From Echinometra lucunter (Eukaryota > Echinodermata > Echinoidea > Camarodonta > Echinometridae): a stretch of 64,000 nucleotides of DNA. Positions 47,056 to 60,863 of this stretch are shown here, piece after piece (positions within the stretch are counted from its first letter, which is position 1; the number at the start of each line of letters is the position of its first letter). Location: assembly GCA_029962745.1 (NCBI GenBank), contig CM057151.1:9859142-9923141 (forward strand), given 5' to 3'. The notes under the pieces were generated by a model. That model had not been told where the DNA came from and did no database searches. It saw nothing but the letters and a program-made list of their open reading frames with translations. The position numbers and the translations under genes are program-made.

Positions 47056-47193
47056 TTGAATATCGTGAATAGTTCATTCGGCTACGTCTATGAGACTGTC
47101 AATCTCGGAAGTGGAACTGTCTTACAAGAGATGTTCCTCAATGAGTCTAAGGAGCAGCTTACATTAGCAACAAGTTCGGATCAAGGTTCAAAG
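47056..47193 (+). CDS. Plexin-like semaphorin-domain protein, exon 3
   Basis: Residues 412-457, phase 0 at both ends (acceptor AACAG, donor GTAAGG). YETVNLGSGTVLQEMFLNES with QLTLATSS matches the last propeller blade of plexins (YE-(S/T)-V ... PVL-RDM ... LYVMT). The next segment in the family is the strand leading to the cysteine-rich PSI domain, which I could not find in the window. It may lie in the gap 47910-48409 or beyond. The gene is therefore partial here. Confidence 0.9.
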
Positions 47194-47909
47194 GTAAGGC
47201 GGATAGGAGTGAGATAGCTGTGTGCTTAGCAAAGAGGCACGATGGATGCAAACACTGTAAAATAATACATATAATGAGTAAAATTTTATCATGCACGGGG
47301 GTTGTTATATATCCAACCAACTTTGGGCAATATTTTACCCAATGTATATAGCAAGCATATTGACCAGGTAAGGTAAACATAAAGAATTATTACTTTAAAA
47401 TGGGCGTTATGTCATTTGAATTGGATTTTAAAAAAGAAATGCCCAAAGTTGGTTTGGATACATAATTGCCTTCATGGCACAATTCTACCCAATATTTTTC
47501 TAGAGTTAAGGAGGTTCATTTCTGAGATCATGCATTCAAAATTTTCAACATTCCTTGACTTTATTTTTGTGAATACCTTTGACCATGAGCAAATGGGGGA
47601 AGGTGAAGATGGAAAATACTGTATGTGTGCTGATAACTAATACTCCATTCCTGCCATTTAATATTACTTCTTCGTCACTTAAAAACTATTTTCATACCAA
47701 TAAAATTGATAAAAAGAATTCACATAAACACTTCTACAACTAAAGGTGTTTTCAAAATCTACTTCACGAGTTCAGTATTTTTGAGAGACATATTAGATAG
47801 CATTTTGTGTGTTCATAGACAATTTAGAAAATTAAGTTTGATGGCGACAATGAATTCGAATTAAACTTCACCCTCAAGTTTGGTTTGCCTTGTTTTTAAG
47901 AAAATTTGT
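47194..47909. other. Intron 3 start, inverted repeat only
   Basis: AACCAACTTTGGGCAAT (about 47315-47333) is inverted at about 47440-47458 (TGCCCAAAGTTGGTTTGG), perhaps a MITE with ill-defined ends. No exon is seen before the gap. Confidence 0.5.
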
Positions 47910-48409
47910 NNNNNNNNNNNNNNNNNNNNNNNNNNNNNNNNNNNNNNNNNNNNNNNNNNNNNNNNNNNNNNNNNNNNNNNNNNNNNNNNNNNNNNNNNNN
48001 NNNNNNNNNNNNNNNNNNNNNNNNNNNNNNNNNNNNNNNNNNNNNNNNNNNNNNNNNNNNNNNNNNNNNNNNNNNNNNNNNNNNNNNNNNNNNNNNNNNN
48101 NNNNNNNNNNNNNNNNNNNNNNNNNNNNNNNNNNNNNNNNNNNNNNNNNNNNNNNNNNNNNNNNNNNNNNNNNNNNNNNNNNNNNNNNNNNNNNNNNNNN
48201 NNNNNNNNNNNNNNNNNNNNNNNNNNNNNNNNNNNNNNNNNNNNNNNNNNNNNNNNNNNNNNNNNNNNNNNNNNNNNNNNNNNNNNNNNNNNNNNNNNNN
48301 NNNNNNNNNNNNNNNNNNNNNNNNNNNNNNNNNNNNNNNNNNNNNNNNNNNNNNNNNNNNNNNNNNNNNNNNNNNNNNNNNNNNNNNNNNNNNNNNNNNN
48401 NNNNNNNNN
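47910..48409. other. Assembly gap, 500 N
   Basis: Exactly 500 N of unknown true size, immediately after the last recognised sema exon; it may hide the PSI-encoding exon. Confidence 0.98.
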
Positions 48410-49416
48410 TTATTCAGGCTGTTGAGGTGGATTTTGTTTGTGAAATTGCTAGAAACCAACCAAACATTCATAACGTTGAATAATGATATCAAATTAAATC
48501 TTTAACAAGATAATGAAATAAGGATATAACATCTTTCCTACAAATTCCAATTCATGCATGGGAAAAAACAACATTTACGTCCGCAGGCAACAGCATAATC
48601 ATAGACACAACAATATGGCGGTCTTCTAAGTTGACTCGCACTATTGTTAACAAGGGAGTTGTTTCTCTGCATGTGCACAGCGCAGGTGTAACTTGTTTGC
48701 CTCGAAGGCATATTCGATTTTTTTTTTCTACACAGCTACCTCTCTTCCATTTTACTGACGGAATTTCAAAGGGAAAAAAGGAAAATGTCTGCTGCATTTC
48801 CATTCGGTTTTTACAAATGATTTGTTTTCCTTTTCTTCCATTTCATATGATGTAGGCCTATTCCCTTGCCTATGCCAGCTTATATATGCCCATTCTCATG
48901 GATGTATATCAGCGGAGGAGTTGGTAGAGCGGAGGAGTTGTTAGAGCGGTGGAGAGGGTAGTGTATATTCTGGGAATTTTCAAGGCAGCAAACACTACAT
49001 TAGCCATAAAGAAAAAAAAATGTCAGCACCTCTGCTGATCTCCCTTTTCTTTATAATATAATAATTTTCTCCGATTTCCCTACAAGTTGATATTCGAGGG
49101 TGGCGCTTATTTCAGGAAAATTTCCAGCCAGCAAAAATTGACGAGAGGATACGAAGGAAAACTGTCTGCAGCGTTTCCTTCTGTTTACATAATATTATGC
49201 CTCTGATCTACTTCATTGCGGATGTAAGCATTCGAGTGCTTTTACGTGCGTGGGTGCATATCAGCGGGAAGGGGGGGGGGGGGGGGGGTTCGGGTCCAAA
49301 ATCTCTATCTTTGTCGACAGCAGACCCATGATTTATGTTCCTTGAAATGAGGGCAATAAATCTTTATCAGTCCCGCATACGCATGGTAGACGTAGGGTCT
49401 GCTGATTTTAGCTGTA
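48410..49416. other. No gene recognised; weak direct duplication
   Basis: GGAAAATGTCTGCTGCATTTCC (about 48780) and GATGTATATCAGCGGAGG (about 48900) recur in diverged form near 49155 and 49255, suggesting an old ~400-bp duplication. A long G-run lies at 49271-49289. Confidence 0.45.
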
Positions 49417-50497
49417 CAGTGCGTATCAAAAAAGTATAGCCAACTTTGACAGCTTCCGATTTAACAGTACCATCTATGTGACCCTGAAAATTTATGCCAT
49501 AGTAAAGAGTAACTAATATTCTGTGTGGAGATTCCTTATTCATAACTGTGCAGCCACGGATGACAGACCAGCAGGCTTTTAAAAGAATGTATATATATAT
49601 ATATATATATATATATTATCAAAATCCTCTTCTAACAAGATTGGGCTGAAGCAATGGATGTGAGTCAAAGCCCTTATTTATTTCTTATTTCAGTCTGAAA
49701 TTTATTTACTTTGATTTTGTGCACTTGGATAGAAAACATGTCAGTGTCATCTCAAATTTTAAAAGAATTTCTATTACAAGGGAAATGTTATTACCTTTGT
49801 CATGATACCACAACTTTGGAATGAAAGCGCGTTTATTGAGTCTTTCAGAATGGATAAAAGTCCCTTCGTGATGCATTCTTTTTATGAAAGTTCCGGTATA
49901 CAGTATGTTTAATAGTAGTTATAAGTCCATTTAACCTTAATTGATATTTCCTAAATTTGTCGGGTGAGACATGTTAGGAGGTCTTTGTGTCAAATTGCTA
50001 TTTGATATGCAATTTATGCAAGTGAAATGGTGGAATTGATTAATGAATGAGCGGCAAGTTTTCAGATAAAGTGATACAAGAAATTCTCTGACTGTTTTAG
50101 ATTAATTAAGATTGTCCTATGGAATACAATAAGGTCCCGTGAAATCTCAAATAAAATGGATCAATTATTCAAATAATGAAACACCAAAACACAGAGTCGA
50201 ATTCAACTTTTAAAAGGATTTGAGACTGGGAGTGCACATGCATGTAGTTCGACCAACATTCATTGCATCAGCGTAAACTTGGTACAAACAGATTTTGACA
50301 ACGCTTTTTAAAAAGCCAATTGCTCGGCCATCCGTGGCAGTAAAACTTATGAGTTTGGTATTATCACACAGAAAACAAGTTACTCTTCACCATGCATTGA
50401 GTTTCAACGTCATATCGTGGCTGTTTGTTTTTTTTTTTTTTAAATTAGAGGCTTCCAAAGTTGGGTGCATATTTTTTTTTTTTTTTGATACGCAATG
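49417..50497. mobile_element. TA-flanked element with long TIRs, 1.08 kb
   Basis: The ends CAGTGCGTATCAAAAAA and (reverse complement) CATTGCGTATCAAAAAA are flanked by TA. The inverted similarity continues inward: CAACTTTG at about 49440 and 50460, and CCACGGATG at about 49555 and 50330, so the arms are about 160-200 bp with decay. A TA duplication and length near 1.1 kb suit a Tc1/mariner-like derivative, but no intact transposase frame or D,D-D/E motif was recognised. Confidence 0.7.
49585..49617. repeat. (AT)n microsatellite
   Basis: Uninterrupted TA dinucleotides inside the TA-flanked element. Confidence 0.95.
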
Positions 50498-52329
50498 TAT
50501 ATTTGAGTATCTACTAAAAACTACTTTGCTACGGTTGGTTACTTTCCTACCCTATCAGATTCCATCCTAGATAAACCATCATCCATCATCCTTCTTTCTT
50601 ACAGTCTCTCATGATCGTCCAGCTTAACCAATTTGTTGGGTTTTTTCTTGGCAGTCACGGTACGCCACCGTACTGATTCTTTTCATGAAAATCAAATCAA
50701 ATATGCTGTGTATCCATTATAATCAATCCGCAAATCACGATATTCTCCAAGATGTACTCAGATGCATTAAGGGTTTTACTTTTAATGAGCCTGAAGTGAA
50801 GAAAGATGTAAATACGGATACTATTCAACGTTTTATGGAATATGAAATCAATTTTGCCCATCATAAAGCATCCCTAAGTGGTGATCAGCACAAACCAAGA
50901 CATTATTATAACTTCAAAACGTAGGCAACTGCTTTGAGTTTTACAAAATTCAGTTATTGCAACAGTATAAGAGACAGACTATATAGTAGCATGCTATTTT
51001 GTAGATTCATATGATTTAAAAAGTTTACTATGATCCGTAAGCATATCATACATCTCTTATTAATGCCCCACTTGAAATATATACTCAAGAATATCATCAT
51101 AATTGTAGCTGAATCTTACTAAAGAATACTTCTTCCCAAATACAACTGTATAGAAACAAAAATAATTTGAAATATACATAAAACTATTAACTTGCCTTTT
51201 GTACTGCTTCTGCTTCTTCATTTAGTCTGTCTTCTGTGAAAGGAACAGATTGAAAACAAAAGGAAATGTTAAACACTTATTCAAACTTGAATTTTTAATT
51301 TGTTTAGATATTCAATTTATATGATATCATATCTCGTTCAGGAATATCATATGCATTTTAAAATTGGTTGAAACTATGGCACAGTGCAAAAAGATTGTAA
51401 CACATCATAGTTTCAAGTAACTTATTGATCATCATTCCATTCAGAAATAATACATCGCTTAATAATGTTAAAATCGTATTTACTTGTTGAGGAAACGTTA
51501 TCCTAAACACATAATGCAACAAGATAAAAACAAACCCACAAATATAGACTGATATGAAAGAATACGTGGAGAGAGAGCTCTAGACAGAGAGAGAAAGAGA
51601 GAGAGAGAGATTAACTAAGAGGGAGGGAGGGTAAATGACTTGTGCGTATAAATGGAGGGGTGGAGGGAGGGAGGGGTGAGGGAGAAAGGGACAGAGGCAA
51701 AGATACAGATTGACAGTAACATGGAGAAAAAGAGAATGAAAAGGAGGGAACCAGAGAGACAGAGAACAAGAGAGGGGCAAGGAAAATAACAACCCCCCGC
51801 CCCCCCAAAAAAACACACACAAAAAAAATATCGGTTTATTAAAACAATTCCTTTTTAAAGTCATCCTTGACCCGTGTAGCTAAAATGCTGAGTAAATGGA
51901 GAATTAATTATGCAGCATTAAAGCAACACCTGATACAAAAAGACGCTGTTTATCATTTCTGTACAATCTTCATTATGAGTGAAAGCACAAGAAGTGGTAA
52001 TCAATTCTGTCTCGTAAAACGTAAGCAATGCGTGATTAATTTGCGAAAGTGAAAAGCAGGTGGATATATAAACATGATAAAGCATGCCTAAGTGGCCACC
52101 CGCTTGAGTTTCCTTTTTATACAATCAAAATGAAAATTATGACCTTGTTCATGGTATTTTTGCAATTTCAAAGAACTCTATCGCTTAATTATAAGCACAG
52201 AAGAAGAATCTGCCAAGTTATTTTAATATCATCAAGAGAGAGTCACAGATAAAATGAATAGACAGATATATATACATGGTGTACCCTCCCCTTTTCAAGT
52301 TGTTACTGTTTACAGATATAAATAAATAA

Positions 52330-52369
<40 letters not shown>

Positions 52370-52764
52370 CGCGTGACAAAGTATAGAAGTAATGCATTTT
52401 AGTTCAACGATGATGTTTATTCTTACACCAAATTTTCGACGCAGAGAGAGAGGGGGAGATGACTGACCTTTATTTAAAAAAAAAAACAACAAACACATTT
52501 GGGGAATTCATTTCTTCAATATTCGGTAAAAGAGCTCAAATGATTATAACAATATTGGACAAAATATTACCGTATTGCTATAACAATGTTTAATAAGCAG
52601 CATGCAACTATGTATTGATGTTCCAAAATAACCACCAGAGAGATGACAAAGAGACAAAGTGGGGGGGGGGGGGGGGGAGACGGAAAGTGAGAGAAACATA
52701 TGGACGGAAACTGCCGTGTGATCAATATCTTATGGAGATGTGAACATAGTTAAACTAAATACAA

Positions 52765-52770
52765 AGAGAC

Positions 52771-52805
<35 letters not shown>

Positions 52806-52866
52806 AGAGAGAGAAAGGGAGACAGAGACAGAGAAAGAGAGGGAGAGAGAGAGAGAGAGAGAGAGA
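52765..52866. repeat. (AG)n compound microsatellite
   Basis: About 100 bases of AG/GAGA units with minor interruptions. Confidence 0.95.
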
Positions 52867-53137
52867 AGGGGGGACAGATAGTTTCATACTGAACGTGTGA
52901 TCAGTCTACTATAATCTTATGAAGATGTGTACATGGTGCAGCTGTACTTGGATACACAGCCTTGCAAATACAAAAACAAAAAAACAAAAACAAAAACAAA
53001 AACAAAACTCAAGGATCAAAGCGTTAAAATGTAAAATCATCATGGTGATCCCATACAAACACTGTCCATCGACCATACTACATAATTCCAAAAATGCACT
53101 TCCCCCTCCCCCATGCTTCTAAACCACTAACCACAGT

Positions 53138-53138
53138 G

Positions 53139-53172
<34 letters not shown>
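53138..53172. repeat. (CAT)n microsatellite
   Basis: Eleven or so consecutive CAT/ATC trinucleotides. Confidence 0.95.
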
Positions 53173-53173
<1 letters not shown>

Positions 53174-53494
53174 CCGTCATCATTCACGATTTGATCGTAC
53201 ACTCATAGTCGAGATGAATAATGAATGTCCTATGCCTTACTCCCTCTCATCATTCTATGGCCTGCGGAGCATTACCAACCCCTCACAGCACCAACCCCCG
53301 TACAAGAGCCCACGACCCTTTCAAATATTCATGAATCTTCGCTGACGTTCTCAGATTTCCTCACAGTTTTTTTTTTATTTCGATCTGAGCCACCCTATTC
53401 CCTACTCATATGGCGGTGATTACTCCCCAGTATGTGTGAATTCGCACGTTTTCCGGGGCTGCCTCATTCGATTGTGTGAGCCTAATCTCGCAGT

Positions 53495-53611
53495 CGATCT
53501 TGGGAAATTATCAACATGTCATTGTGGAGGTGTGACAAACCTAGATGGACATGGTTAAGATTTTTGATGTAAAGCTTGGTTCATTGGTGAACCAAGGACT
53601 ACAAGAAAAAA
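53495..53611. repeat. Segment duplicated at the window end
   Basis: About 108 bases nearly identical (a handful of differences, including one 1-base indel) to 63884-63992, same orientation, 10.4 kb apart, the second copy starting exactly at a gap edge. Confidence 0.9.
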
Positions 53612-56600
53612 AAACCGACTCCAAAAATATGAGAGTATTTGATTTGGTTCCAAGTATAATATGTACACAATTGCCTTTGGTGGCAATGGAAGGAGAAAAT
53701 CCATTAAGGAGAAATCATTGAGCGTTGGCATATTTTGCCATATATGTTTTGTATAAAGTCGCAAAGTTATATTGCCTTCACCTCGAAAATCCCGCTCTCT
53801 TAAAGGATTGAAATATATTGATGAGATATATTTCCAATATTTGAAGAATTCTTTTTCAAAATCTTATATTTGTAAACGGGGCAGAGAGATTTTGACAAGC
53901 AAAGGATGCAAAACTCTTGTTGCTTTTTGTCAGCCAAATTTTTGTCGGCCTTTGGGGAGATTATTTGAAAGAGTACGAATAAGCTTGGAAAGCGGATATA
54001 TACAAGCCGGATTTGCATTCCCAAATCCCTGACTGGTTAATCACTTATCATGCTTATGTTTGTGTTTTATTATCCTGTGTTTCCATATGCCTTCGCATTT
54101 GTGTCTACCACGAAAAAGATTAATGCTCGAACGTGAACTACCTGTCGTGATTGAATGCAGTTGTTGTTTACATAGTCATGCTACCTTGCTAAAAAGCTTT
54201 TATGATTTTCTAATCTACTGGGAATGAATATCCCTGTGCATTTGACGTTTAAGCAAGCTTCAATCCCTTTTAGGGGTTGCACATGATTGTTTCAGCGCAA
54301 TGTGCAAGAGCTTTCTGAGAACTGTCAACTCGACATCGCACATCCTTTTACATTTCTCCTCCTGTTCTATCTTCGCTCCATTTTCCCTATTCCTTTTGTA
54401 CCCAATTTTCTCCGTAATACCCCCTCTCTGTTTTTCTTTAATTCTCATGAAACGCACATCTTCACGTATCACGTGCCAGCACCCTCTCACCAACCAATAT
54501 TCTCCTTGCCTTTCTCTCTTCTTCTTCCTCTCTCTGCTCTCTCTTTCCCTCTTAGGCTTACAGAATTATAGCTCTTTGATATGTATTCCATTATGACGAG
54601 TGAGGATACTGCATTTTTAATAGCAAAGTACCGCACATCTGACTTTTCTATAATATAATGTAAATGCACAGATGCACTTTTGACCTTTCTGTCGAAGCAA
54701 GTGGGAAAAATTATACATACATGTATATACTGCATATATTATATATTTGTTTTAATTTACCTTATCTTTAACATATGTGATATTCTTTAGAGGCTATTTC
54801 CCTCTGTCCCTCTCTCTCTCTTGCCCTTTCCACAAACCAGGACACCAAGGCCATAACCATGATAACAGCCAGATTTCAGAATCGTTATGCATCTCTCCCT
54901 TTCCATGCCCTCTCGTCAGTCTATGACCCCTACCTACATCGAGGGTACCAGAAAAACGCTACACAATCATGTTGCATGTAGCACATCTCAAGTGACCATT
55001 AAAAAATGGTTCGGATCCTCCTGGATTTTGCAAATGGGGCCCAATTCTGAAATATATCTCACAAGCAAAATGGAGAAAAATGTTTTCACAACTTTCTGGT
55101 GCCTTTCTGGTTCAAAAAAAAAAGTTTTAAAAATTACGACGTGGGCTGAACGGGGCGCAAGTTTTGGTTTGACAGACCCAGCTGTCTTGGCAAATAAGAC
55201 TCAAGACGCCATTCAGTATAAATGTGTTGCTTGGCTACCAAGTTGTAACGAGCGAAAACGAATTAGTAATGCTGACTAAGGTTAATCATTTACGTGTAAA
55301 CATCTTGATCGGCGCGCTGTATTGCAACACAGGGGAGACTTGTTTTCCCCCCAACAGTGAGCATTTGATTACGTAAAAACCATGTAAAGACAAAATAACG
55401 TAGTCAGTATTGTTCAAAAGTCATGTCAGGACTGTATGTGAAGGATTACGTATGGATATAAAGACAAACAAACAAACAAACAAAAAACCTATTTTGAGCA
55501 ACATGTATGATGAGGAAACTTGTAGTTAGGCTGAAATGTACAGATTCTTATAAACCTTTTATATTGCTTGCATCTGAATTCAATATCTGCATGATTAAAG
55601 GATAGATATGTCTCTCTATTATACAGTCTGTATAGCCCTTCTAAGCTGCATTCTCCTGTTATTAGTCTTATTCTCTCCTCCCTGTGTCATTCTTTCAATG
55701 TTCCTGTTCTTTCTGTCTTTCTCTGTACCTTCTCGTCTTCTGCATTCAGCAGGAACGTTCAACGTCCAAATCCTCTTTGAAATATCAACATTTCTGTTCT
55801 CTATTGCTCCGTATGTCATGTATGTTGTTATTGAATAGTATACTGTTATCAAACAGGGCCTCATGGAAGACCAACGTAAATGGTGAAAATTTGCCATAAA
55901 AATAAATGAAGAAATAGATAAATGAAATAAAAATAAATTTTGTGTACCGGATTTTCAATTTCAGTGAGCCTCAGTTTTGTTGTGTTTATGTGTGTATGAG
56001 TAGTTTTCTTTTTATTTTGTGCGTGTATGTTTGTGTGCGTGTGTTATCCTACAGTTCACGTACTTTCAGGTTGTTGTTGAAATGGATATCACTACGTACT
56101 AATCAAGAGAAAAGGAGATCGCCTTGTTTATCAGCTAGTCCATCGGTGTGGACGGTCAAAACAAGATGGAAATAACGAGGTCAATTTGATTTTAAGTGAT
56201 ATGCTGTACCGATACCGATGTCTACCTTCATGTGATAATAATAATTATAGTATAGCATTTCAAATCAGAGTAATAACATCCGAGGCCTAGGTAAATTTGG
56301 AAAGAGTCAGTCTTCGCGGGAATATGAGAGCTGAATTTCGATTATATCATGCTATTTAACGAACGCGTAAATATTGTTTGCCGGATCAATGCGAGGGTTT
56401 CATATAAAGTTCTTGAGCACTAGCTACATACCCATCTATACTTCTTCCCTTTCAGCATGTTCAGATGTTCGTTTTTCCTCTGATATACGGTAGGCCTACA
56501 TTACATATTTTAGCATTTTTCATTATTCTCTTATTTTACTTTATCCGTCCACGTTGCCAATGCAATTACAAGTCAGCCACCCCTCTCCATCAGAATATTA

Positions 56601-59212
56601 AGTATATTATTAACCATGAATATAGCCGATGCACTCGACAAAACTCTCAGGCGGTCCCTAAGTCCAATTTGGACGCTGCGGTCTGGAAAATTATGAAAGC
56701 AGTGATATTGATGGCATAAGATAATTATGACTACCTCAAATCGTGATTACGCGGCATGAGTGTGTAATGGTGAATTAGTTCATCACTCGGTGTGGGCGGG
56801 TGTGTGTGCGAGAGGGTGTGTGTGTGTCATCGACGAAGAAAATCAATATTGAAATTGATGTAATGAGCTAAATGCCGGGTAGATCAATAGCGAAATGTGT
56901 AATGAATGTCAAATATGTTGTTTAATTCTACGTCGAGTCCATTCTTCTTGATTTTCATTCTCTCCGTATATTTTTGTTTCTCACACGGTACCTTTTCTGG
57001 CCCCATTTTTTCCATTCATTATCTGTGAATGGGTATTTTTGACTTATATCAATGATTTCCCCCTCCTTCGTATTTTAATCTCCAACATGACTTATGCTAA
57101 ATAGTCAATTATTTCTTACACTTCTTTTTTTTCTTATTTTCACTGCCTTTAACCTTTATCTCATTGCTTTTCTGGTCCTCTACACCTTTATCTCTTTCTC
57201 CCTCCTTCTTCACCCTCTCTCTCTCCCACCTCAATTAACATCCTTGATGCACATAATGTTTAATCTATAGTGGGCTTCCTCTTTCTCTCTCTTGCATTCG
57301 GCAATGTTGACATGACATTCTCCCTCAAAACACGAGGTCTTTATATTTCTAACAAGAGGAGACCTATTTTTTCTCTCTCGGAAAAAAAAAATTAGAGTGA
57401 AGGCATCTCATATCAGATTAATTCTTGCATTACTTTCCATGTCATGCCCAGTCGTCGTAGAACCCATGTTGTTTGAGTTACTTCATCCCTGCTTCTCTTT
57501 GCACACAGGTCTAGATCAAAGATAATGGACTATCTGCGGTCAACGAAAAAAAAAAGCGTCATCAAAGATGTTGGCTATTTGGTTTCATGCCATTAGAAAG
57601 TAGTTCAATAAATGACATTTCATCTAGATCTAACCACAAAAAGATCTTTGCGATTCCACGATATCATTAGACATTAGTGCTTCGCACGTATCCATCAAAA
57701 CTATAAGACATTTTCTAAAGATTGACACTATATAGAATCACTTTGATGAGTCTAGGAATATATTCACTCTGGATAGATTTTCTTTTTGTTCAACATTTTC
57801 TTCCATCATTTTCTTTTCAATAACATGCTTACTGTATCTTAAGAATGTTCTCCCTTTCTCCTTCTTCTTCCTAGCTTCTCCTCCTACTCCTCTTCTTTCT
57901 TCTCTTATGTTTAAGTTGGCCCACTTGAGATCTTTTCACCTTGGTCCTGGATAATTCATTTTTATTTGAGAGCTGAATGTCCTTATAGCAAAGAATTTTT
58001 TTCTATTCATCTTCATTTTTGTCTTACTCTCTCTCTCTCTCTCTTTCTCCTTTTCGTATTTCGCACGTCTTTCTTCATGTCCTTTTCTTGAACCTTTCTG
58101 GTCACTCATTTTCATCATTTTTATTCTGGTGAAGATTTATCTCCTCACAAATCTAAAAGGTAGTAAGTGGACAACACAATCTTTGTTGACGATGCATGTG
58201 ATTCTTTCATTTGTTTGAAATGAAACAAAAGGGGAAAATGAGCATCCAATAGAGCATGTTCACTTCGTATGCTATATACAAAACATATCCTTGATTTTAG
58301 CCATTATTTTGCTCAGCTCAAAATGAAAGGTAAAAGCCAGACCTTGAATTCGTTCATCTCTTCATAACATGGTTTATCTAAAAGCATCGCGGTACACAAT
58401 TGGATTACAGTCTCTTTGCTATTTTAGGGAATCTTAATGGAAAGAATTAACTATGCACACACTACGTCAAAATGTTCTCATCTGTATTGCAAAGGCCCGC
58501 CATTCTATTTAATCAGAAGCAAATGAGAAAAAAGGCCTTTCTCGGTCGATACGGGAGCAACTGATTGTCTTTTTCACCAGCAAGATCTGAAATGGAGTCA
58601 ATGACGTCATTGTCAATTGGAACTATGAGCTTGAATAGTGCGAAGTCGTGCGGTTCGGGGTATCCAATAATGGTAAACCTCCCCTGCGGAGAATAATTAA
58701 TTTCACATGACTTTCGCTGCCTTTTCATTAATGCACAAAGTACTCCTGGCAATCGGTTTTTACTGATCGAGAATATTAAACAAAACGAGTTCATGATGTC
58801 GCGTTTCAATTTTAGGCTGACACTCAGCATTTATGACACTCGGCATTTATACAACCAGCAACAAAAACACTAGTTCTAATATTTCAAAACAAAATACAAC
58901 CTCACAAACATAATTTAGTCGATATGAATTTGAAGTGCAAGTGGTGTTGTCAACAAATAACTCCCTCTTTCCCCACGTCTAGTATCAACTTTCAAACCGC
59001 AGACGTTAAAATACCATCATCAGGATCATTGCAAGCTGATTGAAGTTAATCATGAATAGATTCAATTTTTGAAGTAAAATGTCTCTTTTTGCTGTTCCCT
59101 CAATGGCAACATGTCCAGTCCTCCTGACACTCTATATTTTCCTGCGTATTTAGTTCCAGTATTACTAGTTTTTTGGTCATATTTTGAAATACACAAAAAC
59201 GATTTCACATTT
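53612..59212. other. No gene recognised
   Basis: AT-rich with pyrimidine-rich tracts (54480-54560, 57160-57240, 57850-57905, 58025-58050). Open frames at 54887-55279 and elsewhere show no domain that I recognise. Confidence 0.4.
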
Positions 59213-59262
59213 GATAATAATAATAATAATAAAAGCATTTAGTACGCGCTCATAGTAAGTTT
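59213..59262 (-). mobile_element. Possible 3' end of an L2/CR1-like element
   Basis: The minus strand reads GCGCGTACTAAATGCTTTTATTATTATT..., resembling the 3' terminus and (ATT)n tail of L2-group elements. No RT is left. Confidence 0.35.
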
Positions 59263-60289
59263 TATCACAGCGTTTACACAAAATGAGAAATAATACACAA
59301 GAATTTCATCCGAATAAGTACATACACAATATTCAATATTTCAATGCAATAAGGAAAATACAAGGGCAAAAGTTAACTATTCAGAGAGGAGGTATGTTCT
59401 TAGGAGTTTCTTTAATTGGTCTGTGGAATTCAGATGATTTTTCATTTTGAATGTTTAGCAGCATATCAAATTTGCCTTCATTCAGTGAAATCAACCCCAC
59501 CCTTGAAAAAAAAAGAACAGGAAAGAAAAAAAATACAAACAAACAAACAAAACGAACGGACAATTACGAAAAATTCAAACAAGCAATAAACCCAGGGAGG
59601 AGAGCTGAGGCAATTCCACCTGGCATGGTTCACTACCAAAAATCTGCAATTCCATCCTTCTTCTGCTTTGCTTCTTTTTTAAAACCTAAATCTTCTTTCT
59701 GCTGAAAGCATCTTTAAGACACGCCTTGCGCTCATCCATTTGAGATTTTGGAAGCAAAGATAACAAGCTCGGCAGAGAAAGCTCCCAGTGCAATTTGCTG
59801 AGCTGAACGATAAGCTTTCCTTAGCCTTGGTTTCATATTCAACCGGCTAATCCTTGGAAATGGAAGAATATAGGAAAATTGAGCCACTTTGTAATCCGAC
59901 GCTCCTCATCTTTGTGATGAGTCCAATCTAGCTCCTACAAACAGGGATCCCTCTGTGTTTTTCTCTAAGTGCTTCAATCTCGAGAGATAGGCTATTGGAA
60001 AAGATATACAGTATCTTTCTCAGAGAACTGAGGGAATAAATAGATGCCAAGATTAATCTGTATTTTCGAATAAGAAAGATCTTGAAAGGAAAGTGTTCCT
60101 TGTTTTCCTGAAACACCTATTTGCCCACGAAACAGTAATTATGTTAACATGATCATTAATTAAATTCACAGTCTGCTTTAAAGCTCCTTACACTTTGATA
60201 ATGACCATCTTTTGAACATCAGAGGAGAATCGTCTGGTAAACATGGTAAAACGTGAACACATTTACATCGGGATTGTAATAATATTACA

Positions 60290-60562
60290 ATCAATATTAA
60301 TTGTATGGTAAATTCACCTTGATTCTCAATCAAAGGGTTGAGGATTCAAATCCTAGCCCGGCCCGGGTACTAACAATCTTTTGGCAAGACTTTCATCATC
60401 GTTTGCAGCTCTCCACCTAGGTGTACATGGGGATTCGATATTTCATAGAGCGTTAAATATTTAGCCCCCTAAACTTCGACCGGAGTAATAATGTTGGAGC
60501 ACCATGAGCGTCTCAACGGGACGAACCTGAGCTCCACACGAGAAGCCAACATTATTATTCTA
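60290..60562 (+). mobile_element. tRNA-derived SINE
   Basis: Box B-like GGATTCAAATCC (60342-60353) follows a tRNA-like head with a weak box A. The body runs through ...CGGAGTAATAATGTTGGAGC to a tail ACATTATTATTCTATAAA. The head is diverged, so the 5' edge is approximate. Confidence 0.6.
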
Positions 60563-60863
60563 TAAATCACCATTAGACATTTTGTGGAGAGTCTTCTTAT
60601 CTCGATCATTTAAAAGGAAAGACAAAGAGGTATAATCTTACATAAACCCAACTCATTATTTTCAGCATCTATAACAATGTAACTTTATTATTATATTCTA
60701 ATTGTTACTTTTGACGTGGATGGTAAGGACACACTTACCTTTTTTGTAAATATGTGTTACATATTATAAATTACAGCAAGAATTTGCACGTAAAATGATG
60801 TGATGATTTCATAATCTGTATATAAACACTGATGTTATGTAGTAAGCTTATTTTTTGTTAGGG

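Larger units (their letters stand above)
50498..53494. other. No gene recognised; simple repeats
   Basis: AT-rich. It contains GA-rich tracts (51567-51610, 51640-51780), (AT)n near 52335-52368, (AG)n 52765-52866, CAAAAA repeats near 52975-53005 and (CAT)n near 53138-53172. Short frames show no domain. Confidence 0.45.

Noticed and set aside
50295..50924. Open frames and AG acceptors, considered as further sema exons
   Set aside because: No cysteine pattern of a PSI domain; part lies inside a TA-flanked mobile element.
54838..55279. Possible exon or 130-codon frame after an AG acceptor
   Set aside because: No domain, no plexin PSI or IPT similarity that I can defend, and no convincing donor site.
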